Source of the DNA: an uncultured Bacillota bacterium
GTDB lineage: Bacteria > Bacillota_I > Bacilli_A > RFN20 > CAG-631
Assembly: GCA_902491575.1 (NCBI GenBank)
Contig: CABUID010000002.1
Coordinates: forward strand, 1 to 64,000
DNA length: 64,000 nt
Reading direction: 5' to 3'
A program made the position numbers and the translations under genes. Under the pieces are notes generated by a model. It was not told the origin of the DNA and made no database searches. It saw only the letters and a list, made by a program, of their open reading frames with translations. Of the stretch, positions 54,255 to 61,363 are shown one piece after another; position 1 is the first letter of the stretch; the number at the start of each line of letters is the position of its first letter.

Positions 54255-55570
54255 ACTTTGACAAATATTTTGAATATGCAAAAAAAATAGGTTTTTCCGA
54301 TATTGAATTTAAATGTCAAACAAGCAATAAATTATCGATTCAAGTTTTTCATAAAAAAGTTGAAAATTATAGTGTTTCTGAAAATGAAACGATTTACATT
54401 CGTGGTATAGTGAATGGTAATATGGTTTCAGGATATACGGAAAATAAAAATTCCATTATGAAAATTTTAGATGACATGGTCGTTAATGCTAGTCTGATTG
54501 ATGATAAAAAAGTTCAAGAAATTTTTTCTGGTTCTAAAAAATATAAAAATTTTAAAACTTATAGTGATAAGTTAGAAAAGACAAATGTAAATGATAAGAT
54601 TCAATTATGTTTAAAAGCAGAAGAAATGGCATACAAGTATCATGATAAAATTTCGGATGTGGATGATGTGACTTATGAAGAAGTCGTTTCTGCTTTAAAA
54701 ATTGTTAATTCAAAAGGATTAAAATTATCTTATAAAGTAAATTATGCAATGTTCATTTTATCTGTTGTTGCTAAATCTACGAATGATGTAAGAACAGGTT
54801 GGGCTTATCAATTTGCACAAGATCTTTCTTCTTTTGATTTAAATAAGATTGTAAAAGAAGCTTGTGATAAGGCTGTTCATGCTTTAGATGGTAGCCAATG
54901 CGAATCGACGAAATATAAAGTTTTGCTTTCACCAAGTGTCTTTTCTTCCTTTACGGCTTTCTTATTAAATTCTGTATCTGGTGAAGCGGTGAATAAAGGT
55001 AAATCTTTATTGAAAGATAAACTCAATGAAGTAATTGCTTCAAAAAAATTAACGATAATCGAAAACCCTCATGAAAAAAATTATCCTTATTTTTATCGAG
55101 CATTTGATGATGAAGGAGTAGCTACTTACAAGAAAGCAATCATCGATAAGGGAGTATTAAAAACATTTTTGTATAACATTGAGGCTGCAAATGAAGCGAA
55201 AACATCTTCTACAGGTAATGGATATGGAGGTTCGTCCATTGGAATCACTACAGCTTTTGTTGAAGTTAAACCTGGTAGAAAATCTTTGGAAGAATTATGT
55301 GATAAAATTCAAAATGGTATTCAAATAACAGATGTTCAAGGATTACATGCTGGTATGAATCCTCTTTCAGGTGATTTTTCTTTACAAGCTAGTGGTTATC
55401 TTATCGAAAATGGTAAAATTACGACACCTGTTAATTTAATTACGATAGCGGGTAATTTATTTACTATGTTTAAAGATATTGAAGATATAGGAAATGATAC
55501 ATTTGTCACATATAATGGAATTTCATCACCATCTATTGTGATTAAAAAATTAGCTGTTTCTGGAAAATAA
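54251..55570 (+). CDS. tldE: TldE/PmbA family protein
   Basis: Partner of TldD in a heterodimer that forms a barrel around the protease site; this subunit lacks the HExxxH motif. Pattern: IYIRGIVNGNMVSGYTENK near residue 50, LLSPSVFSSFTAFL, GNGYGGSSIGITTAFVEVKPG and GDFSLQASGYLIENGKI. Length 439 residues. Coupled to tldD through an ATGA overlap and followed by a terminator. Confidence 0.92.
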   Translation: MNFDKYFEYAKKIGFSDIEFKCQTSNKLSIQVFHKKVENYSVSENETIYIRGIVNGNMVSGYTENKNSIMKILDDMVVNASLIDDKKVQEIFSGSKKYKNFKTYSDKLEKTNVNDKIQLCLKAEEMAYKYHDKISDVDDVTYEEVVSALKIVNSKGLKLSYKVNYAMFILSVVAKSTNDVRTGWAYQFAQDLSSFDLNKIVKEACDKAVHALDGSQCESTKYKVLLSPSVFSSFTAFLLNSVSGEAVNKGKSLLKDKLNEVIASKKLTIIENPHEKNYPYFYRAFDDEGVATYKKAIIDKGVLKTFLYNIEAANEAKTSSTGNGYGGSSIGITTAFVEVKPGRKSLEELCDKIQNGIQITDVQGLHAGMNPLSGDFSLQASGYLIENGKITTPVNLITIAGNLFTMFKDIEDIGNDTFVTYNGISSPSIVIKKLAVSGK

Positions 55571-55571
55571 T

Positions 55572-55611
55572 TAAAAAAGATTATAACGATCAAAAGTTAT
55601 AATCTTTTTTT
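55572..55611 (+). terminator. Terminator of tldD-tldE
   Basis: AAAGATTATAAC and GTTATAATCTTT form a 12-bp stem around an 8-base loop, with a long T tract. Confidence 0.9.
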
Positions 55612-55662
55612 GCACAAAAAAAAGAAAATTTTGGTATTATTAATAAAAAGGAGGAAGTAAAA

Positions 55663-55974
55663 TTGAAAAAAATATTTTCTTTTTTAATATGTTTTATTTG
55701 TTTAATAGGTTTTAATTCATGTAATATTGTAAATAAAAATAATGATAATGAACAATTAGATAATAAGAATTCGCATGGTTATAATGGTGCTGCCCATTCT
55801 TTAATTGTGAAAGAAAATCAAGATGCAACTTGTCAAAAAGAAGGTTATCAAATCATAGGATGTGCGAGTTGTGATTGGGTATATAGAATTTATGTGTTAC
55901 CTATTGTTCCTTGTCTTTATGAAAATGGAATCTGTAAATGGTGTGGTCGAAAAAATAGTGATTATGATTTTTAA
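55663..55974 (+). CDS. Small cysteine-rich lipoprotein
   Basis: Secreted 103-residue lipoprotein (lipobox FNSC, Cys20). After a hydrophilic Asn/Asp linker there are paired cysteines: ATCQKEGYQIIGCASC, then PCLYENGICKWCG. This resembles short zinc-ribbon-like repeats (H-x-ATC-x-x-x-G-x-x-x-x-C-x-x-C) seen in surface proteins of gut Bacillota. TTG start with AGGAGG eight bases upstream. Function unknown; no partner evident, and a truncated ATPase gene lies convergent to it. Confidence 0.7.
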   Translation: MKKIFSFLICFICLIGFNSCNIVNKNNDNEQLDNKNSHGYNGAAHSLIVKENQDATCQKEGYQIIGCASCDWVYRIYVLPIVPCLYENGICKWCGRKNSDYDF

Positions 55975-55981
55975 AAGAATT

Positions 55982-56251
55982 TTATTGATTTATTTCATAT
56001 ATGCAGTGATTACTATATTTTGATTTTATATAATCATATAATCTATGATATTCTAAATATTCTTCAAATTCTAATTTATTAAAATCTATATAAATTACAT
56101 TCGAATCATAATAATTCATAATTAAATATTCGTTAAATATTTCTAACAACTTAGATTTACCACAACGTCTTACACCTGTGATTACTTTAATGACTGGAGT
56201 TCCCATAATATCAATCAAATCATTTAAATATTTTCTTTCAATTATTTTCAT
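55982..56251 (-). pseudogene. Truncated AAA-type ATPase (DUF4143 family-like), N-terminal fragment
   Basis: The 89-residue frame begins IIERKYLNDL and has a Walker A GVRRCGKSKLLEIF and the IYIDFNKLEFEEYL segment typical of AAA ATPases of the AAA_14/DUF4143 group, which are normally near 400 residues. It ends at YEINQ, where family members read DEIQ (Walker B), then stops. Start ATG at 56251 with AGAAGG upstream. The remaining three quarters are absent, so I call it a remnant. Confidence 0.7.
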
Positions 56252-56631
56252 TTTTTTACCTTCTTCCAACAATATTATACTAATAGTAATTCGAAAAATT
56301 AATATTTTTTATATTTTTCGAAATGCAACATACACAATATTTCGAAATTAATAATTTATCTAAATATAGTTTTCTTTCAACCATGTTATCTCTCACCCAC
56401 GCCTTTACTGTCCTTACTTCTATGTATATCACAGATTTATTCTTTTTAAAAATTAAGTTTTGATTATAAAAACATATCTATGCCTTCTAATTTGTTAGCC
56501 TAATGTTTCTTAGAATATCTTCTATAACGGAATCAGCAAAGTTGACTTGCCAAATGAAAAAGCGTATTCACATTTAGGAATAAAACCTGTTTGTAACTAC
56601 GCAATTTTATACTGGACTAAAATCCCTAACG

Positions 56632-56669
56632 GGCTTGATACTTGTATCAAACCTATATGTTCTTAATGG
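56632..56669. repeat. Left copy of the tRNA-Thr trailer repeat
   Basis: Shares GGCTTGATACTTG and, after a gap, TGTATCAAACCTATATGTT then TTAATGG with 60607-60666. This copy lacks about 20 bases in the middle (the hairpin loop part). Together the two copies flank the DUF2971/DUF262 genes. Confidence 0.75.
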
Positions 56670-56695
56670 CAAAGATATACTACTATGATACAATT

Positions 56696-56755
56696 TGCAT
56701 ACCCCTAGTTTTTCTGCATACCCTTTATGAAAAAGTGCATACCCCTCTAGTTTTT
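56696..56755. repeat. Three short direct repeats of a TGCATACCC unit
   Basis: TGCATACCCCTAGTTTTT (56696), TGCATACCCT (56715) and TGCATACCCCTCTAGTTTTT (56736) recur at 19- and 21-base steps, about two helical turns. Iterated sites of this sort occur at transposon ends (for example IS21-type) and as protein-binding arrays. No transposase gene is present. Confidence 0.7.
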
Positions 56756-56788
56756 ACTGACTGGTGCAATTAAATATTTCTTTAAAAA

Positions 56789-57775
56789 TTATTTTTTGTA
56801 TATTCTATAATTTAGTGTATCATTATCATCAATATAACATTCAAATATATTTTCTATACCAGCAAGTTTAGCATTATGATAAACTAAATCTTTATCTTGG
56901 AAAGCCATATTTAATCCTAAAATAATTCCATAAGGTTTCCATTCAATTGTTATGGGTTTATTATTCCATACTGAAGAAATCATTCTCCACTCTTGGTCAT
57001 ACATGTGACATTTTTTCTTTATCAATGCTATTTTTTCTCTTTCCCATTTCATTTGTGGAAACATAGAAAATATTACATCATTTGCAATTGTTTCTGATAA
57101 AATTTTTTTAAGAGCCAAAGATGCAGTAAACCATTTTGCATATTCTGTTGCATCATATGGTTCATCAGAATAATAAATTGGATATAAGGATGCGGTTTGA
57201 TTGCTTAATGGACATTGCATGCATTTGTTTTGTTTTCCACATAAAAACTTTGATTCATCATATGGATCATATATAACTGCAAATCCTTTGTGCCGATCTG
57301 CATACTTAATCCATAAAGATTCATTTAATCCATTTTCAGAAAAACATACTGATAAAGTATAACTTCTTAAAATATTTCTACTATTTTCATTCATTATTTT
57401 AAGAACAAAATGATAAACTTCATCTAAGTTGAGATTTTTTATTTTATTTAAAATCTCCACCTCGCTCATTTTTGCTCCTATCTTGTTAAAAAAGCTTTTG
57501 AAATTTTCAATAAGATTATCTTGTTCAAAAATTTTATCAATATCATTTTTTAATTTTTCTCGGTTAATTCTTAGATAAGTATCGAAAGGATCATCATAAT
57601 AATTAGATGTTGAAAAAGTTAATCTATTATTTTTTATATCTTCTAGACTTTTTAAGGTTAAACTTCTATATCTATAAATGTATCTTGGATATTTTATAAC
57701 ATTTTCAATGGAATCATTACCATTTTTTAAAGAGCATAATCTTTCCCAAAATACTTCCCTTTCATCAATATTCAT
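56789..57775 (-). CDS. DUF2971 family protein
   Basis: Protein of unknown function, 328 residues, no signal or membrane segment. It shows the DUF2971 pattern: an early YIYRYRSLTLKSLEDIKNNR with FSTSNYYDDPFD, the middle SVCFSENGLNESLWIKYADR followed by HKGFAVIYD, and a late Trp-containing strand near MYDQEWRMIS. A Cys cluster (CGKQNKCMQC) could bind a metal. The start has AGGTG eight bases upstream. It follows the DUF262 gene by 25 bases on the same strand, so they form one unit. DUF2971 genes often sit in defence islands; the role here is inference. Confidence 0.8.
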   Translation of the reverse strand: MNIDEREVFWERLCSLKNGNDSIENVIKYPRYIYRYRSLTLKSLEDIKNNRLTFSTSNYYDDPFDTYLRINREKLKNDIDKIFEQDNLIENFKSFFNKIGAKMSEVEILNKIKNLNLDEVYHFVLKIMNENSRNILRSYTLSVCFSENGLNESLWIKYADRHKGFAVIYDPYDESKFLCGKQNKCMQCPLSNQTASLYPIYYSDEPYDATEYAKWFTASLALKKILSETIANDVIFSMFPQMKWEREKIALIKKKCHMYDQEWRMISSVWNNKPITIEWKPYGIILGLNMAFQDKDLVYHNAKLAGIENIFECYIDDNDTLNYRIYKK

Positions 57776-57800
57776 TGCTATGCACCTACCCGTTTTTTGA

Positions 57801-60188
57801 TTATTTGTGTCGATTGAACCAGTTTAACAAATCATCTCTACTTTCTTCGAACCATTGGCTAGTTATAAAATAATTTTTGCCATTTATAACCACTGGATCT
57901 TTATAATATCTTACTTGAATACTATTTCCTCTATTTGCATTTTTGGATTCGGCCAATATTGGATAAACGACCTTCTTGAAGTTAGCTCTTGTATATTCTT
58001 TAGTCATAAGGTCAGCTATTTCTTGAAATGACAGTCTATCATTTTCTAAAAGCCATTTAATTAATTCATATGCTAAATAGCCAATTTTAACATCTTGAAA
58101 AGAAGCTTCATCAAGAATATTGAATGCAGACTTTTCTTTTTTTATTTTCACCAAAAACCTTAAATCTTGGGGATCTAAATCAAAGTGTTTTAGATATTTT
58201 CTTATTTCGTTGACTTTTGATTGAGAACTTAGATTTGTTTCTATAAATAAAGAATTAGAAAGTTTATAAGGTTTTCTCATATCGTGTTCATTAGAAGAGA
58301 TATATTTAGATTCTATATTCAAGTAATTTTCCGGATCTAGCATATAAAGTTGTACATTAATCTTATTATATGCATCTGATATATTATTAGTTGAAATTTC
58401 ATCTCCTAAAAATACCATTTTAACAATTGTTTTACCAGTATAATCATATTCGTCATCTAAATCAATCCATTGTTCGTTTTCTTTATGACTAAAATTTGTA
58501 ATCGGCATAGTCCAAATATTTTTAGCAACGGAAAATAATAACTCTGCCCTTTCAACAATTGTATTTTCATTCCAAATAGTTGCGTTTTTAATATAATCAT
58601 TTAAAAACAGTTTAGAATATATAAATCCGTTTTCTGGTTTTTCTTTCTTCCTTTCAAAACTTAAATTACTGTAATCACTATTGTATGCTGTTAATGTTAA
58701 ATTCCCTATTGTATGAAGATATTTTGCATAAATCAATTCCCATGTATCACCAAGATATGTTTTCCATTCTTGCGTTAAGGTTTGTGGCATCACATGCTCT
58801 ATAGTCAATGTACCACTATTTATTTGTTCTTCAACTGCGATTCTTTCTTTTGAATTGCTATTTTCTAACCGCTCTAAGATATATTTTTTAAACGCTGGCT
58901 TAGCATTGTAAAGTTCGAACGAATGAAAACAATTATTAAACTCATGGTCATTTGGAAATCTAGATTTTCCAGTTCTTGCTAATATAGAAAATTTAAAAGC
59001 GTCTAAATATGTTGCATTATCTTCAGTAATATACTTTTCTACCTCTGCTCCAATAGAAACAAAAGTTCTATTTAATGATGAAATTGGTAAGCCACAAATT
59101 ATTCTTCTAACATAATAAGACTCAATAAGTTTAGACGCTTCACAAATCTCTTTGTCTTCTAATAAATTATTTTTATAAGCAAATAGCAAATCAAATAATA
59201 AAGGGATTGCTGTATTAACTTCTAAATGCATTAATCTCCCAAAAGCACCTTTATATCCATTATCATATGGGTTGCATTTTATTATTTCATTATAGAATTG
59301 TGCATATATAATTATATCTTTTAAAATATTCTCAATATCAATATTATTACTTATCTTATATTTTTTGAATTCAAAATATAATTTATCTTCTTTAGGCAAT
59401 TCTCTTGTTTTTATTGCTAAATAGTACCGAATGAACTTTGACATATCTTGCTTTCCAACAAACAATTCGATTTTTTCCCAATATTTTCTATAAAGATTCT
59501 CTTGACGTTTTGAATCTAACCCCATTAAAATATAGTTTCTAATTTTATCCGATTCTTGCAAATCTAATCCAGTTGAATTAAGACTTTCAAAAATCAATTG
59601 TGGATCATCTCCATTTTGTGGCTTTAAACTAATAGCAACTATAATTAATTTAGTTATTGCTTCATATAATTTAGAAATTTCTGTCAGTTCCATTTTTTTA
59701 AGTTGGTCATAAAAAAACATATAGTTAATGGTAATACTATTATTTTCTATTGGAGTATCATTTTCAATTAGTCTATTGTAAGCTTCATCATCGCCTTGAA
59801 CTAATTTAAGCTTTAATTTTTTTTCGTCGTTAGCATATTCGTCTATCAAATAAGCTTTCATGATTTTTGAAATATTAATTCCATTAGCAATAATACGATT
59901 ATTGTCTAAATAGTTTCTAATGGCTAATAAAAGAATTGATACAGTCGTAATTCTTTGTTGTCCATCAACAATTATATATTCATTACATCCTCCTACATCC
60001 TCTTCGACATAGACAATGCTTCCAAAAAAATGAGAATCATAATTATTTTGATATATTGCCTTTAAATCTTTTAATAGTTGCTCACAGTTTTGCCTTTTCC
60101 AACTATAGGTCCTTTGATAGACTGGAATAATAAATTTTTTATCCCCACCATCTAAAAATCTTATGATACTATACGCTCTTGCATCCAT
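57801..60188 (-). CDS. DUF262-DUF1524 fusion protein (GmrSD-like nuclease candidate)
   Basis: 795 residues. N-terminal DUF262 NTPase-like domain with IPVYQRTYSW (21-30) and DGQQRITT (75-82), and FESLNSTG (200-207). DUF1524 HNH-type nuclease with IEHVMPQ (463-469) and HTIGNLTL plus SNLSFERKK (492-515). About 225 further residues are not part of those domains, with a winged-helix-like end. This architecture is that of GmrSD/BrxU-type modification-dependent restriction enzymes that attack modified phage DNA; target here is unknown. GAGAGGTAA precedes the ATG. First gene of a two-gene unit with DUF2971. Confidence 0.87.
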   Translation of the reverse strand: MDARAYSIIRFLDGGDKKFIIPVYQRTYSWKRQNCEQLLKDLKAIYQNNYDSHFFGSIVYVEEDVGGCNEYIIVDGQQRITTVSILLLAIRNYLDNNRIIANGINISKIMKAYLIDEYANDEKKLKLKLVQGDDEAYNRLIENDTPIENNSITINYMFFYDQLKKMELTEISKLYEAITKLIIVAISLKPQNGDDPQLIFESLNSTGLDLQESDKIRNYILMGLDSKRQENLYRKYWEKIELFVGKQDMSKFIRYYLAIKTRELPKEDKLYFEFKKYKISNNIDIENILKDIIIYAQFYNEIIKCNPYDNGYKGAFGRLMHLEVNTAIPLLFDLLFAYKNNLLEDKEICEASKLIESYYVRRIICGLPISSLNRTFVSIGAEVEKYITEDNATYLDAFKFSILARTGKSRFPNDHEFNNCFHSFELYNAKPAFKKYILERLENSNSKERIAVEEQINSGTLTIEHVMPQTLTQEWKTYLGDTWELIYAKYLHTIGNLTLTAYNSDYSNLSFERKKEKPENGFIYSKLFLNDYIKNATIWNENTIVERAELLFSVAKNIWTMPITNFSHKENEQWIDLDDEYDYTGKTIVKMVFLGDEISTNNISDAYNKINVQLYMLDPENYLNIESKYISSNEHDMRKPYKLSNSLFIETNLSSQSKVNEIRKYLKHFDLDPQDLRFLVKIKKEKSAFNILDEASFQDVKIGYLAYELIKWLLENDRLSFQEIADLMTKEYTRANFKKVVYPILAESKNANRGNSIQVRYYKDPVVINGKNYFITSQWFEESRDDLLNWFNRHK

Positions 60189-60606
60189 TTTACTTACCTC
60201 TCAAAAAATGCACTTTATATATTTCGTCTTTTAAAATGAATATATCTTCATTTCTTGGCATATTATGAAACTACTTTTATGACTTTTTATATTGTATCAT
60301 ATTTTAATCATTTGCACTATTCTTTTGCAAAATTAAATAATAAAAAGTATGACTAATAAAAATCATTTACTCAATATTGATAAGCAATGATCAAAATTAT
60401 AAAGATAAAATATACAGATTTAAATTTCAAAACACCTTTCGTCTGATAGTATAGGCTTTCGCTTGACTGTTGATTTAAAGTGAAGAATACTTATCTTAAA
60501 ATGGTGTTAAAAAAGCTCTTGTTGTGGCAAAGTGCTTCTCAGTTTGAACTCAAAACATCAAGTGATGCTAAAATGGTTCAAAATCACTAAAGTTGCAAAG
60601 AAAAAA
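60189..60606. other. Intergenic region upstream of the DUF262 gene
   Basis: Holds the promoter for the leftward DUF262 unit (60291-60299). The remaining bases have no open gene I can recognise. Around 60480-60600 the sequence has short broken frames, possibly decayed coding DNA. Confidence 0.5.
60291..60299 (-). promoter_or_regulatory. Extended -10 promoter of the DUF262-DUF2971 unit
   Basis: On the minus strand TGA-TACAAT (hexamer 60291-60296), about 105 bases before the start codon. The -35 is weak. Confidence 0.5.
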
Positions 60607-60650
60607 GGCTTGATACTTGAAAATCTGCTCAATTTTCTTTGTATCAAACC
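60600..60650 (-). terminator. Terminator of tRNA-Thr
   Basis: On the minus strand GGTTTGATAC...GTATCAAGCC with an inner GAAAAT/ATTTTC stem, followed by six T residues. It starts 13 bases after the CCA end. Confidence 0.85.
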
Positions 60651-60666
60651 TATATGTTTTTAATGG
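60607..60666. repeat. Right copy of the tRNA-Thr trailer repeat
   Basis: The intact copy: covers the terminator hairpin, the spacer and the CCA of tRNA-Thr. Its partner is at 56632-56669. Confidence 0.75.
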
Positions 60667-60737
60667 TGCCTCCTACTAGAGTCGAACTAGTCACGAATCC
60701 TTACCATGGATTTATTATACCGATTAACTAAGGAGGC
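60664..60737 (-). tRNA. tRNA-Thr (GGT)
   Basis: 74 bases including encoded CCA. Acceptor GCCTCCT/AGGAGGC, D arm GTTA/TAAT with GG in the loop, anticodon stem AATCC/GGATT around loop ATGGTAA (anticodon GGT), 4-base variable loop, T arm ACTAG-TTCGACT-CTAGT. All stems pair. Reads codons ACC and ACT. Confidence 0.95.
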
Positions 60738-60803
60738 AAGTGCGAATACATAATACTAATTAATTTTAAAGTTGTCAATACTTCAAGAAAAATCATAAAG
60801 AAA

Positions 60804-60833
60804 AAATCTAAAAGATTGAGGCCTTTTAGATTT
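60804..60833 (-). terminator. Terminator of nrdD-nrdG
   Basis: AAATCTAAAAG and CTTTTAGATTT form an 11-bp stem; on the minus strand T residues follow. The stem begins at the nrdG stop codon. Confidence 0.85.
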
Positions 60834-61362
60834 AATTCATTAAGGATTGGATTAAAGTAACTTGATTTTTTTTTAAAGATTGTTTTACATCAATAATTCT
60901 TTGATTTTTTGATCCTCTAAATTTTAAAGTGATATCTTTTTGTTCTATAATGAAAGGACCATCTACTAATACATCAATATATTGAAGAAGTTCATTTGTA
61001 ATTTCGCAGTGTGCTTTAGAAGGACGAAGCAATTCGGTTTCAAAAATATAACCTGAATAAGCCCATATATCTTTATTTGGAAATGTTTCTTTTACTTTTT
61101 GAATAAAAGGTAATAATGCTTTTTGATTCACAATTTCAAAAGGCTCACCTCCTAATATCGATAAACCTTTTATATAATCTTTAGAAAGCATTTGAAGGAT
61201 TTGATTTTCTACTTCTTCAGTAAATTCTTTTCCATAATTAAAGTCAAATGCAATGGAATTAAAACAGCCTTTGCAATGGTGGGTGCATCCTGAGACAAAT
61301 AAAGATACGCGAATTCCTAATCCATTAGCAATATCATATTCTTTAATAGAAGCATAATGCAT
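60832..61362 (-). CDS. nrdG: Anaerobic ribonucleotide reductase activating protein
   Basis: Radical SAM enzyme that creates the glycyl radical on NrdD. The cluster motif is SGCTHHCKGCFN (C-x3-C-x2-C, residues about 30-37), followed by SILGGEPFE, the SAM-binding GGE. Length 176 residues. Starts one base after the nrdD stop on the minus strand, so translation is coupled. Needs anoxic conditions. Confidence 0.95.
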   Translation of the reverse strand: MHYASIKEYDIANGLGIRVSLFVSGCTHHCKGCFNSIAFDFNYGKEFTEEVENQILQMLSKDYIKGLSILGGEPFEIVNQKALLPFIQKVKETFPNKDIWAYSGYIFETELLRPSKAHCEITNELLQYIDVLVDGPFIIEQKDITLKFRGSKNQRIIDVKQSLKKNQVTLIQSLMN

Positions 61363-61363
61363 A

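Larger units (their letters stand above)
56252..56788. other. Gene-poor remnant region with repeats
   Basis: No intact gene is seen. It holds a short open frame at about 56519-56669 without start, a copy of the tRNA-Thr trailer sequence (56632-56669) and three short direct repeats (56696-56755). Looks like decayed mobile or accessory DNA. Confidence 0.55.

Noticed and set aside
56519..56669. Open frame of about 50 codons containing NGISKVDLPNEKAYSHLGIK
   Set aside because: No start codon or ribosome binding site, a stop just upstream, and it runs through the repeat copy; I could not link it to a family, so it is only noted as possible decayed coding DNA.
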